Assembly (NCBI GenBank): GCA_000697455.1
Contig: JNET01029449.1
Location: 1 to 46,924, forward strand
Direction: 5' to 3'
From: Basidiobolus heterosporus B8920
Lineage: Eukaryota > Basidiobolomycota > Basidiobolomycetes > Basidiobolales > Basidiobolaceae
Length of the DNA: 46,924 nucleotides
Shown: in pieces, positions 1-9,259 of the stretch
How positions within the stretch are numbered: the first letter of the stretch is position 1
Layout of the letters: each line of letters starts with the position of its first letter
Translations under genes and position numbers: made by a program
Notes under the pieces: generated by a model
Databases searched by the model: none
What the model was told of the DNA's origin: nothing
Seen by the model: the letters and a program-made list of their open reading frames with translations, nothing else

Positions 1-2150
1 TTTGGGCCTGGACAACAAGCTTCTCTACAAATCACAGTACACTGTTCAGGACCAGATTTCAGTTGTTTTGGCTATAAGCACTTGCTCTTAGTCATCTCAA
101 AGATCGTTAAACCCTGTTTATTATCTGTGGTCGTCTATAGAAATTCAACTTCTCTATAGAACACCATAGTGCTCTGTGTCATTAACCAGACTTCTAGCTG
201 AAGAAATTTGCATCATTGGCACATCTTCTGAAAGCTATTATTCTATTGATTCCATTTTTCTGGAAAGGTTTGTATACTTACTATCAGTATTGATATTCTG
301 CCAGTACAAAATTCAGCTACTGCTGATAACAAGTTGTGGTATTGCACTTGCTCTCTATCTGGATCTCTTTTCTTATCAAAACGTGCCACTACATAACAAC
401 AGATATTGGGCCAAAGCTGTTGCTACCACTCTGTATATTAAAAATACAATATTTAAAAATGAGCTATGTTGCTCTACAACATTTAAAGCATGGTGTGGAT
501 CTAAGCCAAAAATGGAGCATCTAATAATATTTGGAAGTGCAGCATATTCCACAATATTGACAAGAAAAAGGTCAAATAAAGAGTAAAAAGAAGGAAATGC
601 ATATTCTTGGGCTTCTATTACCAGAGGAGATCATGTAGACTGCTTGTTACCAAGCTTATGAAGTTAATTGAGTTGATGGATGTTTTGTTTGATGAAAACT
701 CATACTTTGCATCAAAAGTTACATGGGAACTGAATGACAAATTAGAAGTTGTTCAGCCTGTGGATTTTGATCAAAGTTATGAGCAAAATGGTAAAATTAA
801 GACTACAGAGGAATATTCTACCATGGTTTCAATTGAATCAGTGAAAAACTGGTGCCAGAAGTGGTAAATCCAACTTGCCTGGCAATGAAAGATTAGAGGA
901 CACAAAATAACCCTGAATGTGATGTTGGTGAAAGCCAAAATAGGGCCACTGAATGTACTGCCTATTTTGATGAAAATCTATGTCCAGGAGAGACAAGGGA
1001 GAGTCATTAAAAAAAATCTTATGAATCAGCAAAGTCTGAGGAGTACCCGTTAGTCAGAATGGTGCTTGAAATTCCAGTGCTATATAGCCTTTATGTTGAG
1101 GTTATGGCATTCAGTACTAGTTTAACTCAAGATCAGCTTAACAAGAAGTAACCCAGACACCAGGCTGATGCTTTTGAGGGTTCAGATCATCCTGGGATGG
1201 TGTATAAAGAAGAAAATGTTGCAGAGGCCAAAATAATCAGCCAGGAAGGTGAACATGAAGATAAACACTAGTTTGGAGGTAGTCCACAAGCAGCAAGTGT
1301 CATGATCTTATGACAGTACTGCCAAGAAGCACCCATTCTTAGTATAACCCCATGTTTTTTTGCCATTGGTTGTCCCAGCCCCAAGATCTCTATTCTTGCC
1401 AAGTCCAGGTAATTACCATATATGGTAATAACGTTACATGAGATTCCTTATTTGGAATCCATATCTCACATCCTAGTCTCCAGGTCCTTATTTGGAAATA
1501 TCAATGTTACACAAAGATCACATGGTTATGCCGAGTAGTCATTGTGGATATAGTTTCTCCATTTAGTTTTGTATTACCTCATTGCTTATTCATCATTGTC
1601 TCCACACTTAGCCTCAGAAAAGTATATATAGTACTATCCCCCCTTATGTATTCCTCAGTCTGATAAACACAGGTTATCAATAAACATTCCTACTGGATTC
1701 CAGTTCTTGTCCTTGCCTTGTTAGTCTACACCTAAGTCATGCCTGCCTTGTCCTGCCTGGTCTCTTCTCCTGCCTTGGTTTGTTCATAACAGCAAGATGT
1801 GGCAGATTACTGTTTCTATTCAAAGAGCATTGGGTACCATGTGGTCCTACTTGTCTTATTAGTGGATAGATCTATTATACCTATCAACAGGAAGGAAGCC
1901 TTTGAAAAGTCCAAATGGAGCAGATCATCTCTGAAGGTTATGTCTGATTTTATTAAAATTCACTCTATTGAAGAATTACAAAGCAAGACAGCCAGATATG
2001 CCATACAATGATTCCAGATCATTTGTGAGACACCCAGGAGAGTTACAATCATGGTATAGAGCCAGCACCTGTACTTGAAGGAACTCAAAAGCAAATAAGC
2101 TTTGATTCTGTTAAAATGGACAAATATTAAATCAGGAGAAACCAAATGAA
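1..2150 (+). mobile_element. Degenerate Copia (Ty1-like) pol remnant
   Basis: Plus-strand decayed pol of a Ty1/Copia retrotransposon. Around 390-570 the translation resembles the end of a Copia integrase (YWAKAV, then ..KAWCGSKPKMEHLIIFGSAAY), and 607-740 the segment after it (..MDVLFDENSYF). Around 1797-1960 a reverse-transcriptase-like stretch is visible (VADYCFYSKS, YHVVLLVLLVDRSII), where the catalytic YVDD is degraded to LVDR. Stops and frameshifts are frequent and no complete domain survives. The copy is interrupted by a solo LTR at 1298-1791. The left end lies outside the window. Confidence 0.75.
1298..1791. mobile_element. Solo LTR with 5-bp target-site duplication
   Basis: A 494-bp block begins TGTCATGA and ends TCATAACA, so its ends form an imperfect inverted repeat with TG...CA termini. 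It is flanked by the direct repeat GCAAG at 1293-1297 and 1792-1796, the expected target-site duplication. Inside are a TATA-like stretch (AAGTATATATAG, near 1620) and an AATAAA-type signal near 1678. Removing the block plus one GCAAG restores continuity of the surrounding Copia remnant. Its sequence is unlike the Copia LTRs elsewhere in the window, so it belongs to another LTR family, possibly Ty3/Gypsy, though no internal domain remains to show that. Confidence 0.8.
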
Positions 2151-2239
2151 AGCCACAATTTCACAGACCTATATCAATGTTTAGTTGAGTGAGAGTGTTG
2201 AAATTAAGTTAGTTTAGCACCTAAGTACTCATACACAAT

Positions 2240-2395
2240 CAGGTATATAACTTATATTTTGTATTTATGAGATATTTGTCAAAGATGAAATGTGTAAAAT
2301 CAACTTGGATTAACTACCTGATTATGAAATGTTGAATTTATGAAAAATCTTAGATATGCCCAAATGAGCTGAAGCTTCTACAGTATACTCCTGGA
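2240..2395 (+). repeat. Direct repeat copy 1 (Copia-associated)
   Basis: About 150 bp that reappears in the same orientation at 5755-5905. Both share the core TTTTGTATTTATGAGATATT followed by a diverged stretch ending in CAAATGAG or CAAGTGAG TTGAAGC-like sequence. It directly follows a pol fragment in both places, so it is probably a Copia internal segment or an LTR fragment. Confidence 0.6.
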
Positions 2396-2439
2396 ATCAT
2401 GTAGAATATTAAATAATAGTTTCCATATTTAGCTCTAAC

Positions 2440-3000
2440 AGAAGGTAGCAATACCTTTCTTTATTTCAATAAGACATCAAGTTGAAGTATAATAGCTTCT
2501 TCTTGATATATAATATCACTTCAATGTCACTATTTTTACTTTCAACAGTAACAACAAATTCCACCCAAGAATCACAAAATAACTTTTGCTCATTGATCAT
2601 TGATTTTGCCATTTCAGTTACAGTCCTGTTGGCACATTTGGAAACTCCATTTTGTCAAGGCAAATGGGGTTCAGTAGTTTCCTGCCTACTTTCATAAATT
2701 TTACAAAAGTGGCTCAAGGGTTTCAAGGTATATTGTCCACCATGATCTATATGTATATTCCTGATGTTGTCTCCAGTTTCTGTTTCCACAAGGGCCTTGA
2801 AGTCTCTAAGCACAGAGAGTGCTTCTTCCTTTCTTTCCATAAATAAACCCAGGTGCATCTTGAATAATAATTATCAATAAAGGTGATTACAAGTCTATTT
2901 TACCTGAAGAAGATATTGCATAGGTCCACAGATATATGAGTAAGTTAGATCCAATTTGTCATAGATTTGATTATCCAGAACTCTTCAATACTTGTCTGAC
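2440..3000 (-). mobile_element. Copia integrase fragment
   Basis: On the minus strand, 2655-2858 encodes an integrase core-like peptide: KEEALSVLRDFKALVETETG, then RNIHIDHGGQYT, matching the Copia pattern in which the second catalytic Asp sits in a DNGGEY-like motif (here DHGGQY). No intact reading frame continues on either side. It probably belongs to the same minus-strand element as the protease and gag remnants at 3475-4851. Confidence 0.7.
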
Positions 3001-3024
3001 TTGTTTCTGTTGATCACTGTACCT

Positions 3025-3345
3025 GATCATTCATATTTGATCTCACCCTTATTATACTTACTTTGTAATTTCCCCTCACCCAAAATTTACACTTGGGTTT
3101 TACTTAGAAAACTTTTCACTAACCTAGAAGAACCCAGAGTACTTGACTCTCTCTGACATGTCCCAATGACCCCAAACTTTGCACATGTGTTCCTGGGACC
3201 TTTCTTAACTCATTCTATGTGTTGCTTTGCTTGCTTCTTGACAGAAGTGTCAAAGTCAGCTTTATATTCCATAAATCTTTAAGTGAAAAATCACATATTC
3301 TTCTAATTGTCCACATCACCTCTAATAACTTGCAGAATCCCATAG
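3025..3345 (-). mobile_element. Copia LTR remnant, minus orientation
   Basis: This stretch matches the full LTR at 46448-46794 along most of its length: TTGATCTCACCCTTATTATA, TTACACTTGGGTTTTACTTAG, CCCCAAACTTTGCACA, GTTGCTTTGCTTGCTTCTTGACA and a 3' portion ending in CAGAATCCCA. The terminal TGTTG/CAACA ends are lost. It lies between integrase-like and protease-like pieces, so insertions are nested here. Confidence 0.7.
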
Positions 3346-3474
3346 CGGTTTCCCACATAGACAGCCCTCATAGAGGTCTAAACTGGCAGGGAGATCAACA
3401 CTGACCTCAAACAGTAGGTAATCTTACATCATTTTCCTTAGATGGTTAAATCTCATATATTCAACTCTTGTATA

Positions 3475-4065
3475 CTATAATTGACCATATTCTTGATCTG
3501 AATAATTTATACTTGCCTGAGTTTTAGCACCAATATAGATTAACTTGTATGAGTTCATCTCCTTTTGTCCAGAGGCTATATAAGATCTGATTTTATCAGT
3601 GATTGAGCATCTTGATTCATCAAAATTAAACTTTAATCCTTCTGATATGGCCTTACTGACTGGTGGTAAGCTCTTGGCAATATCAGGAACATGTAAGACC
3701 TGCTTAAAGACAAACACTTTCTCCTCACAAGCTCCATTTAGCTTTACCTGCTTTGCTCCTATGTCAATAACATCTAATGTGTGATCATCTCACATGGAAA
3801 CCATTCTAATTGGTATCTCTACATAATGCATATACCAGTTATTTTGATCTGTGAAGTGTTGGAAAGCTCCAGAATCAATATGCTACATCTGAGAATCCTT
3901 ATGTGTGGTCATAGACAGTGCAGATATACGTAGATGGTCATCAGTTGAAACAGCATTTCAAAATTCAGCCTTCTTTCCTTCTTTTGCTAACCTTTTCCTA
4001 CAATCTTAACTTAAATGGCCTGTCCTTTTAGAGTGATCACAATATGTGTTACTTTTCTCCTTAGA
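3475..4065 (-). mobile_element. Copia gag zinc knuckle and protease remnant
   Basis: Minus-strand remnant. Near 4010-4060 there is a zinc-knuckle-like stretch (CDHSKRTGHLS, then an in-frame stop). Near 3840-3900 is a protease-like motif containing HIDSGAF, where the aspartic protease DSGA survives. 3475-3717 carries the pre-integrase region, FKQVLHVPDIAKSLPPVSKA. Several in-frame stops break it. The same LHVPDIAK region occurs on the plus strand at 5660-5750, so two copies of one family are present. Confidence 0.75.
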
Positions 4066-4129
4066 GTGCTTTTACCCTTATAAAAAAGTCTTCCATTCCC
4101 TATGAGAAATTGCAAAAGTGGTAATTCCT

Positions 4130-4280
4130 CCGTTTTTTTGCTGGTTTTTAGCTGGTATTCCAATGATAACTTGCTGGTGTTACACCCAAAATCAGAGATT
4201 TTCATTTTCTGCTGGTATTTTGCTGGTATTGGGACCCACAAGGTTGTAAATCTGCTGGTGTCTTGCTGGTACTCTCATGG
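4130..4280. repeat. GCTGGT-motif cluster inside gag remnant
   Basis: Seven copies of GCTGGT, most as TTGCTGGTATT or TTGCTGGTGTT, occur in about 130 bp (near 4140, 4151, 4173, 4211, 4222, 4253 and 4265). Spacing is irregular, with several pairs 11 bp apart. The cluster sits between the gag core (4369-4851) and the zinc knuckle (4010-4060), where Copia elements do not normally carry such repeats. Confidence 0.6.
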
Positions 4281-4368
4281 TCCATTTTTCATAGGGATTA
4301 CTTAATAGGGCATTCCCATCTCCCTTTTAGTAGGTGTCTAATTTCCACAAATATTCATCTGGCAATCT

Positions 4369-4851
4369 TCATTGATGATAACTTGGAGTCAAACCTTCAG
4401 CTCTGGACTCTAGGACCATTACTAGACTCTGAAACTTTACAGGCACACAATGTAGAAGTGTAACCATGCTATCTTCTATGGTAGGTAACCCAATTGACTC
4501 CATTTCATCAACTAAAGTTGCAATTCTGTTTGACAAAAACTTAATGTCCTCTCCAGCATGCATCTTGGTGCTAAAGAATTGCCTTCTCATGTACATCTTG
4601 TTAGCAGCAGAACTAGCTTGGTAGGTGTCTTCTAGGGCTTTCCAGGCATACTTGGTAGTTTTTATTCTTGCATATTGGACAAGTGATTTATCTTTAGCAT
4701 TAGGACCAATTGAGTCAAAGGCACTTTGCTTGTTCTTTGCTTGTTCTTCAAGTAAAATAAAGTATCTTGTTGAGTTCCTTTTGTAGAAATTCACATATTT
4801 TGCACTTAATGATTCATACTTGATCTCATCCTTATTATATTTACTGAGCAA
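4369..4851 (-). mobile_element. Copia gag polyprotein fragment (UBN2-like)
   Basis: The longest open stretch of the retrotransposon region, 160 codons. It resembles the Copia gag domain known as UBN2: an AWKALEDTYQAS segment, then MRRQFFSTKMHAGEDIKFL, then a helix with LVDEMESIGLPTIEDSMV and LLHCVPVKFQSLV. The first ~22 codons overlap the end of the adjacent LTR. Reading continues downstream only after the GCTGGT cluster, in the zinc-knuckle and protease remnant. The element is not capable of autonomous movement as seen here. Confidence 0.8.
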
Positions 4852-5073
4852 TTTTCCCTAACACAAAAATTACATTTGGGTTTTACTTGATATATTTTTC
4901 ACTAACTTAGAAGTACCCAGCTTACTTGACTGTCTCAAACATGTTCAAGTGACCCCAAACTTAGCACATAGGCTCCTGGGACCTTTCTTAACACATTCTA
5001 TATGTTGTACTGTTTACTTCTTGGCAAAAGTATAAAAGTCAACCTTGCATTCAATAAATCTATATGTGAAAAC
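4785..5073 (-). mobile_element. Truncated Copia LTR, left arm of inverted pair
   Basis: Minus-orientation LTR whose inner end stops at GTGAAAAC (5073), missing the terminal ~57 bp (the TGTTGTGAG... end). It is immediately followed by a full plus-orientation LTR, so the two form a large imperfect palindrome. The gag fragment at 4369-4851 belongs to this side. Confidence 0.75.
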
Positions 5074-5420
5074 TGTTGTGAGATTCTGGGAGTTATTGGA
5101 AGTGATTTGGAGAATTAGAAGAGTATGTGACTTTCACTTGTAGATTTATTGAATGTAAAGTTGGTATTTATACTTTTGTCAAGAAGTACACAAAGCAACA
5201 TGTAGAATATGTTAAGGAAGGCCCCAGGAACATGTGTGCAAATTTTGGGGTCATTTGGACAAGTTTGAGAGAGTCAAGTATTCTGGGTGCTTCTAAGTAA
5301 GTGAAAAATATTCTAATTAAAACTAAAGTGTGAATTTTAGAAGAGAGGAAGTTGGTAAGTAAATATCATAAGAGTGAGATCAAGTATGAATAATTAGGTG
5401 CTAAATTATGTGAATTTAAT
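5074..5420 (+). mobile_element. Copia LTR, right arm of inverted pair
   Basis: Plus-orientation LTR beginning TGTTGTGAGATTCTGGG and ending near TTATGTGAATTT. It corresponds to the reverse complement of the LTR at 46448-46794 (TGTTGAAATTC...CTCACAACA). A plus-strand pol fragment follows directly. Confidence 0.75.
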
Positions 5421-5750
5421 AGCTTCAACTGGTGACCAACTATTTATATCTGCACTATCTATGACCACAAACAAGGATTCTCAGACATGGTATATTGATT
5501 CTAGAGCTTCCCAAATCAAAGAGATTGGTTTATCCAATATGAAGAAATACCAATTAGAAAGGCTTTCATGGGAGATGAACAAATATTAGATGCTATTGGA
5601 ATGGGAACAATTCATGTGAAACCCAATGGAGCTTCTGAACAGAAAGTACTTACCTTTAAGGAGGTATTACATGTACCTGATATTGCCAAGAATTTACTAC
5701 CAGTTAGCAAGGCCACATCAGAAGGATTAAAGTTCAATTTTAATGTCTAG
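5421..5750 (+). mobile_element. Copia protease/pre-integrase fragment
   Basis: Plus-strand fragment with SMTTNKDSQTWYIDSRAS, where the aspartic protease motif DSGA is changed to DSRA, and after a frameshift TFKEVLHVPDIAKNLLPVSK. It corresponds to the minus-strand copy at 3475-3960. Gag is missing between the LTR and this piece, so the element is internally deleted. Confidence 0.75.
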
Positions 5751-5754
5751 TATT

Positions 5755-5905
5755 AGGTAAATAACTTTGATTTTGTATTTATGAGATATTTGTTAATATT
5801 GAAATGAACAACATCATTTTGGATTAATTACATGATTATGAAATTTTGGATTTGTGAGAAATCACAAACATGTCCAAGTGAGTTGAAGCAGTTTATACAT
5901 ACTTT
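5755..5905 (+). repeat. Direct repeat copy 2 (Copia-associated)
   Basis: Second copy of the ~150-bp repeat at 2240-2395, same orientation, with the shared core TTTTGTATTTATGAGATATT. It marks the right edge of the retrotransposon-rich block. Confidence 0.6.
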
Positions 5906-6154
5906 ACAAACGTTTGCATCTACTCTACTAAATGCAGTGATTTGAAGCATTGATTAGGGCTAAGTAGGAGCGTTGAATAAGGTGCAGTACTAGGATTTGG
6001 TTGTATCAAATGATGTCTGTGCAATCAAGTTAGGTGGCTGCGCGCGCTTGTACAAATCGGACAGAGGAAGGCATTCAACCTTAAGAGCCGTCCATCACTC
6101 AGGGCGGGCATGCCTCATGTAAGGAGGTTTTCAGCTGGGCCTTGTAAAATTGAC

Positions 6155-6160
6155 TATAAA
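6155..6160 (+). promoter_or_regulatory. Probable TATA box of the GPI-anchored protein gene
   Basis: TATAAA about 75 bp upstream of the start codon at 6235, in the 330-bp gap between the last retrotransposon repeat and that gene. Otherwise the gap (5906-6234) holds no recognisable feature. Confidence 0.45.
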
Positions 6161-6234
6161 TTAGAGCGGAACATCAATTACAAGCACTATTACTGAACTT
6201 TTTCTAGCTTCACACCGCGTAATCTTAATTTAAT

Positions 6235-6687
6235 ATGAGATTCTTGTTCGTCGTCCTTTTATTCTCTTTGACCTTGGTGACTGTTCGGGAGGTTGAGGCA
6301 GCTTGTAATGCTCAGATTACTTTCGATGCTTGTATAGAGCGTGGTAAGCAGTACTTCTCCCTTTGCTCTGAGACCGACTGGACTTGCAAATGTCAACGTC
6401 AAAAGGATATGATGAACTGTTACACTCTATGTCTGGAAGATCCTGTCATTCAAGCACAAGCAGAGATTCAGAAAACCGTTGTAAGTGCCAACTGTATCCA
6501 GGTTACCACCTCCGTTAGTACCAAGCCACCTACAGCTACCTCCGCTATGTCCAATCAACCAGCACCCACCGGTACCCCTAGCACTACCAACTCTTCCGTA
6601 CCCAGTGATGTCGCCCAGAATGCCCCGTGGTTCAATGGCTTTTGGTTGATGGCAATGGCTGGCCTCTGGTTAGGTTGTACTCAATAG
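6235..6687 (+). CDS. Secreted Cys-rich GPI-anchored surface protein
   Basis: A single-exon 150-residue protein. Residues 1-22 form a signal peptide (LFVVLLFSLTLVTV core). A compact domain at about 23-90 has eight cysteines, including CKCQRQKDMMNCYTLC. A Ser/Thr/Pro-rich linker follows (about 92-130), and a hydrophobic tail (WLMAMAGLWLGC) is typical of a GPI-attachment signal. This layout matches a common fungal family of small GPI-anchored Ser/Thr-rich proteins whose molecular function is unknown, and cell-wall or plasma-membrane location is inferred. It lacks introns, unlike most neighbours. Confidence 0.8.
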   Translation: MRFLFVVLLFSLTLVTVREVEAACNAQITFDACIERGKQYFSLCSETDWTCKCQRQKDMMNCYTLCLEDPVIQAQAEIQKTVVSANCIQVTTSVSTKPPTATSAMSNQPAPTGTPSTTNSSVPSDVAQNAPWFNGFWLMAMAGLWLGCTQ

Positions 6688-6854
6688 AAATCATTTCTTT
6701 GTCAATAGATTCAATCAGTGAATACGCACCATGTTGTTATTCAATAAAGCCCTATCCTCTGTAAGCCAATGAAATGCGGGGTTTTCAAAGTGATCTCTTT
6801 TCAACATAAATTAGTTGGGTCTGATAGGATTTCAAAATCCTTTTCGAGTCCACC

Positions 6855-8971
6855 ATGAACTCTACTCTTAATACCCTCCTCCAGGATAAAATAGTACAAC
6901 TCGAAAATGGTCTTACTGTGGATGAAGAAGAAGACCGACTTCTTGGTAGATATAGTTTAGTTACTTTCTAACAAGTACCCACCTATATTTCTGACCACAC
7001 TTCCTATCTTAGCTAAAGAATTAGTCAAGGCCAAAAGTCACTTGGAGACACAGTTAACCAAAGAAGAGAACCTTAAAGAAGGGGCCTCGATGGTTTTATT
7101 AAAAGAGAAATACTTCACCTTGGTAGGAACGAATTTATTTCTCTTATTTTTTCCTTACCTTTCCAGTTTTGCTGGTTCAATAACTCACTTGGTTTGACTC
7201 TATTATCTTCGTTGTTAACAATTTCCTTCCGAACTTGTAGTTTGAACAAAAGTTTCGTTTGGAATATGACCAGGCGAAGATGGTGCGTAAAGTCGACCAG
7301 ATGAAGCGTGAACAAGATGCTCGTAAGTGAAAGTGAACCTTTTTGAACCTTGGGGTGAATAACGTCTCTCCTCCACTAAATTTCCTCTAAATCTTTTTCT
7401 TATCCCCACTCGGGAAACCTCTAGTCAAGTTAGACTTGACCAAAGTTACTGAACTCAAAGGAAAACTTGAAAACTTATGTCGAGAATTACAACGGGAGAA
7501 CAAACGAGTGAAAGTAAGAATGAACGAATATTACGTAATTCTGAATGGAAATTTCAAGTATTCATGTCGTCTGAATAGGAAGAAAGCTTACGTATCGCCC
7601 AAGAAGAACAAAAAAAAAAGACTCGAGATGTCGGGAAAGTTCGAATCGGCTATCGAGGATATTAGAGTGAAGATGGATGAAGAATCAGAAGAGAATAGAA
7701 AGCGTGCAGAAGATAATGCTATGTAAATCCTTTTATCTTATATGCCTACTGTTTGGGCTATCATTGAATAAGATATTCATTTCGTGTGTTAGGTTGAAGG
7801 AAAAGTTCAAAAGCTTCTTGGAACAGTTTGAACTTCGTGAACAACATCATAATTCCATAGTTAAGTCCAAGAATCTTGAAATTCAACTTCTGGATGCGAA
7901 AATCAATCAACATAAAGAGACCACAGAACAGGAGATGATGAAGGTGTGTTTGAAACTCATCGAATCGTCGAGATTTGTGTCGGGCTAATTAACTCTGATG
8001 TAGACTCAGTCACTCGCCGCGGAGCTCAACGACTCTATTAAAAGAGAGAATGAACTACGAGAACAGTTAGTCATGTATGTGGAGAAGTTCAAACAAGTAG
8101 AGGAGACGTTGAGTCAAAGCAACGAGATATTTACCAACTTCCGACAAGAAATGGAGCAAGTACGGATAAATCACGAGCAATCCCCCGCGAGGCGACTAAT
8201 CACTGAACTTACTACTTAGATGAGAAAGAAGACCAAGAAGTACGAGAAGGAGAATCTTACCATCAAGCAGAAGTGCGATAAAATGAACCAGATCATCTTG
8301 GGCATGGTTGATGAGGTATTCTTCTAGCTTCTCTGGTCTGTTTATTCGTTCAATTCCAAACACATCGAATCTTGTTTAGAAAGCGAAAACCCAAAGCGAT
8401 CTCACAGCAAGCAACAAGAAAATTGGACAACTCGAGAACCTTTGTAGAGCTTTGCAGGTTTGTTTGCTGGCGGTTGACGTGTACTATGCGCCCGGAATAT
8501 TCACGTCATCTTGGTATTAGACAGAACGAAATGCTTTCCAAAAGAAACTTGAGTTACTTGAGACCTCACAAGAAGAAATAAGTCCGTCAACGAACGAGGT
8601 AAACTTTCTTGCTAATGTTCACTAGAGTTGCTTATGTGACAGCATTCATCATTCGTCACACTATCAGTCCACCCATACCTTGAAAGGCTTACTACAGAAA
8701 AAAGCCGAATTCCTGCGTTTGTCCCAAGCTTTAGCGGTAATGAAAGAATGCGTACAAATGGAAAACCTTCGGCCATATTTGACCAATGATTCTTTAGGAT
8801 GAACGAGAAACCATCAAATCCCAGTTGAACCCGCACCTCTCTACTTCCAATACCCCTAGTAACGGCTCGACAGAGGAAGAGCAACCAGCGTTGGATGTCG
8901 GTCCTGCTTATGTCAGTGCCCAAGAGACCTTGAAAGATCTATGTAACATAATAGAAGAGATCTCTTTGTGA
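6855..8971 (+). CDS. Taxilin-family coiled-coil protein
   Basis: A multi-exon gene for a mainly coiled-coil protein of the taxilin family, which in animals binds syntaxins and nascent-chain complex and acts in vesicle traffic. The start at 6855 opens MNSTLNTLLQDK. Two taxilin signature stretches are visible: LENLCRELQRENKRVK (about 7460-7513) and, near 8430, QLENLCRALQ. Between them are FLEQFELREQHHNSIVKSK, QLLDAKINQ, YVEKFKQVEETLSQSNEIF and FRQEMEQ, all in family order. Introns include 7514-7578. In the exon after it the family frame (SLRIAQEEQKK) is lost at a run of ten A (7610-7619) and resumes one base out of phase as LEMSGKFESAIEDI. Nine A would keep the frame. The end (..LCNIIEEISL, stop 8969-8971) is conserved-looking but Ser/Thr-rich before it. 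Confidence 0.85.
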
Positions 8972-9259
8972 ACGTCACGAAACATGAATTCCCCATGATA
9001 ACTGTTTAACTTGGACATTGAATGATAATAATATATCTTATAATAGAAATGATATTCAAACATGAAGAATTGAGTTTTAATTTGAATACAGGGCTAATAA
9101 GGTACAGTTCTAAGTTACAAAGAAAGTGTTGATGATGAGATGAGTAAACCCTCATGACTACGTAGAAGATGTGGTGGCAGAAAATATGGCAATGCAAGAG
9201 GGACTTGGATGAGTGAAGTGTCGTTGTTGCTGTCGTTGTTGTTGTTGCAATTCTTGTGT

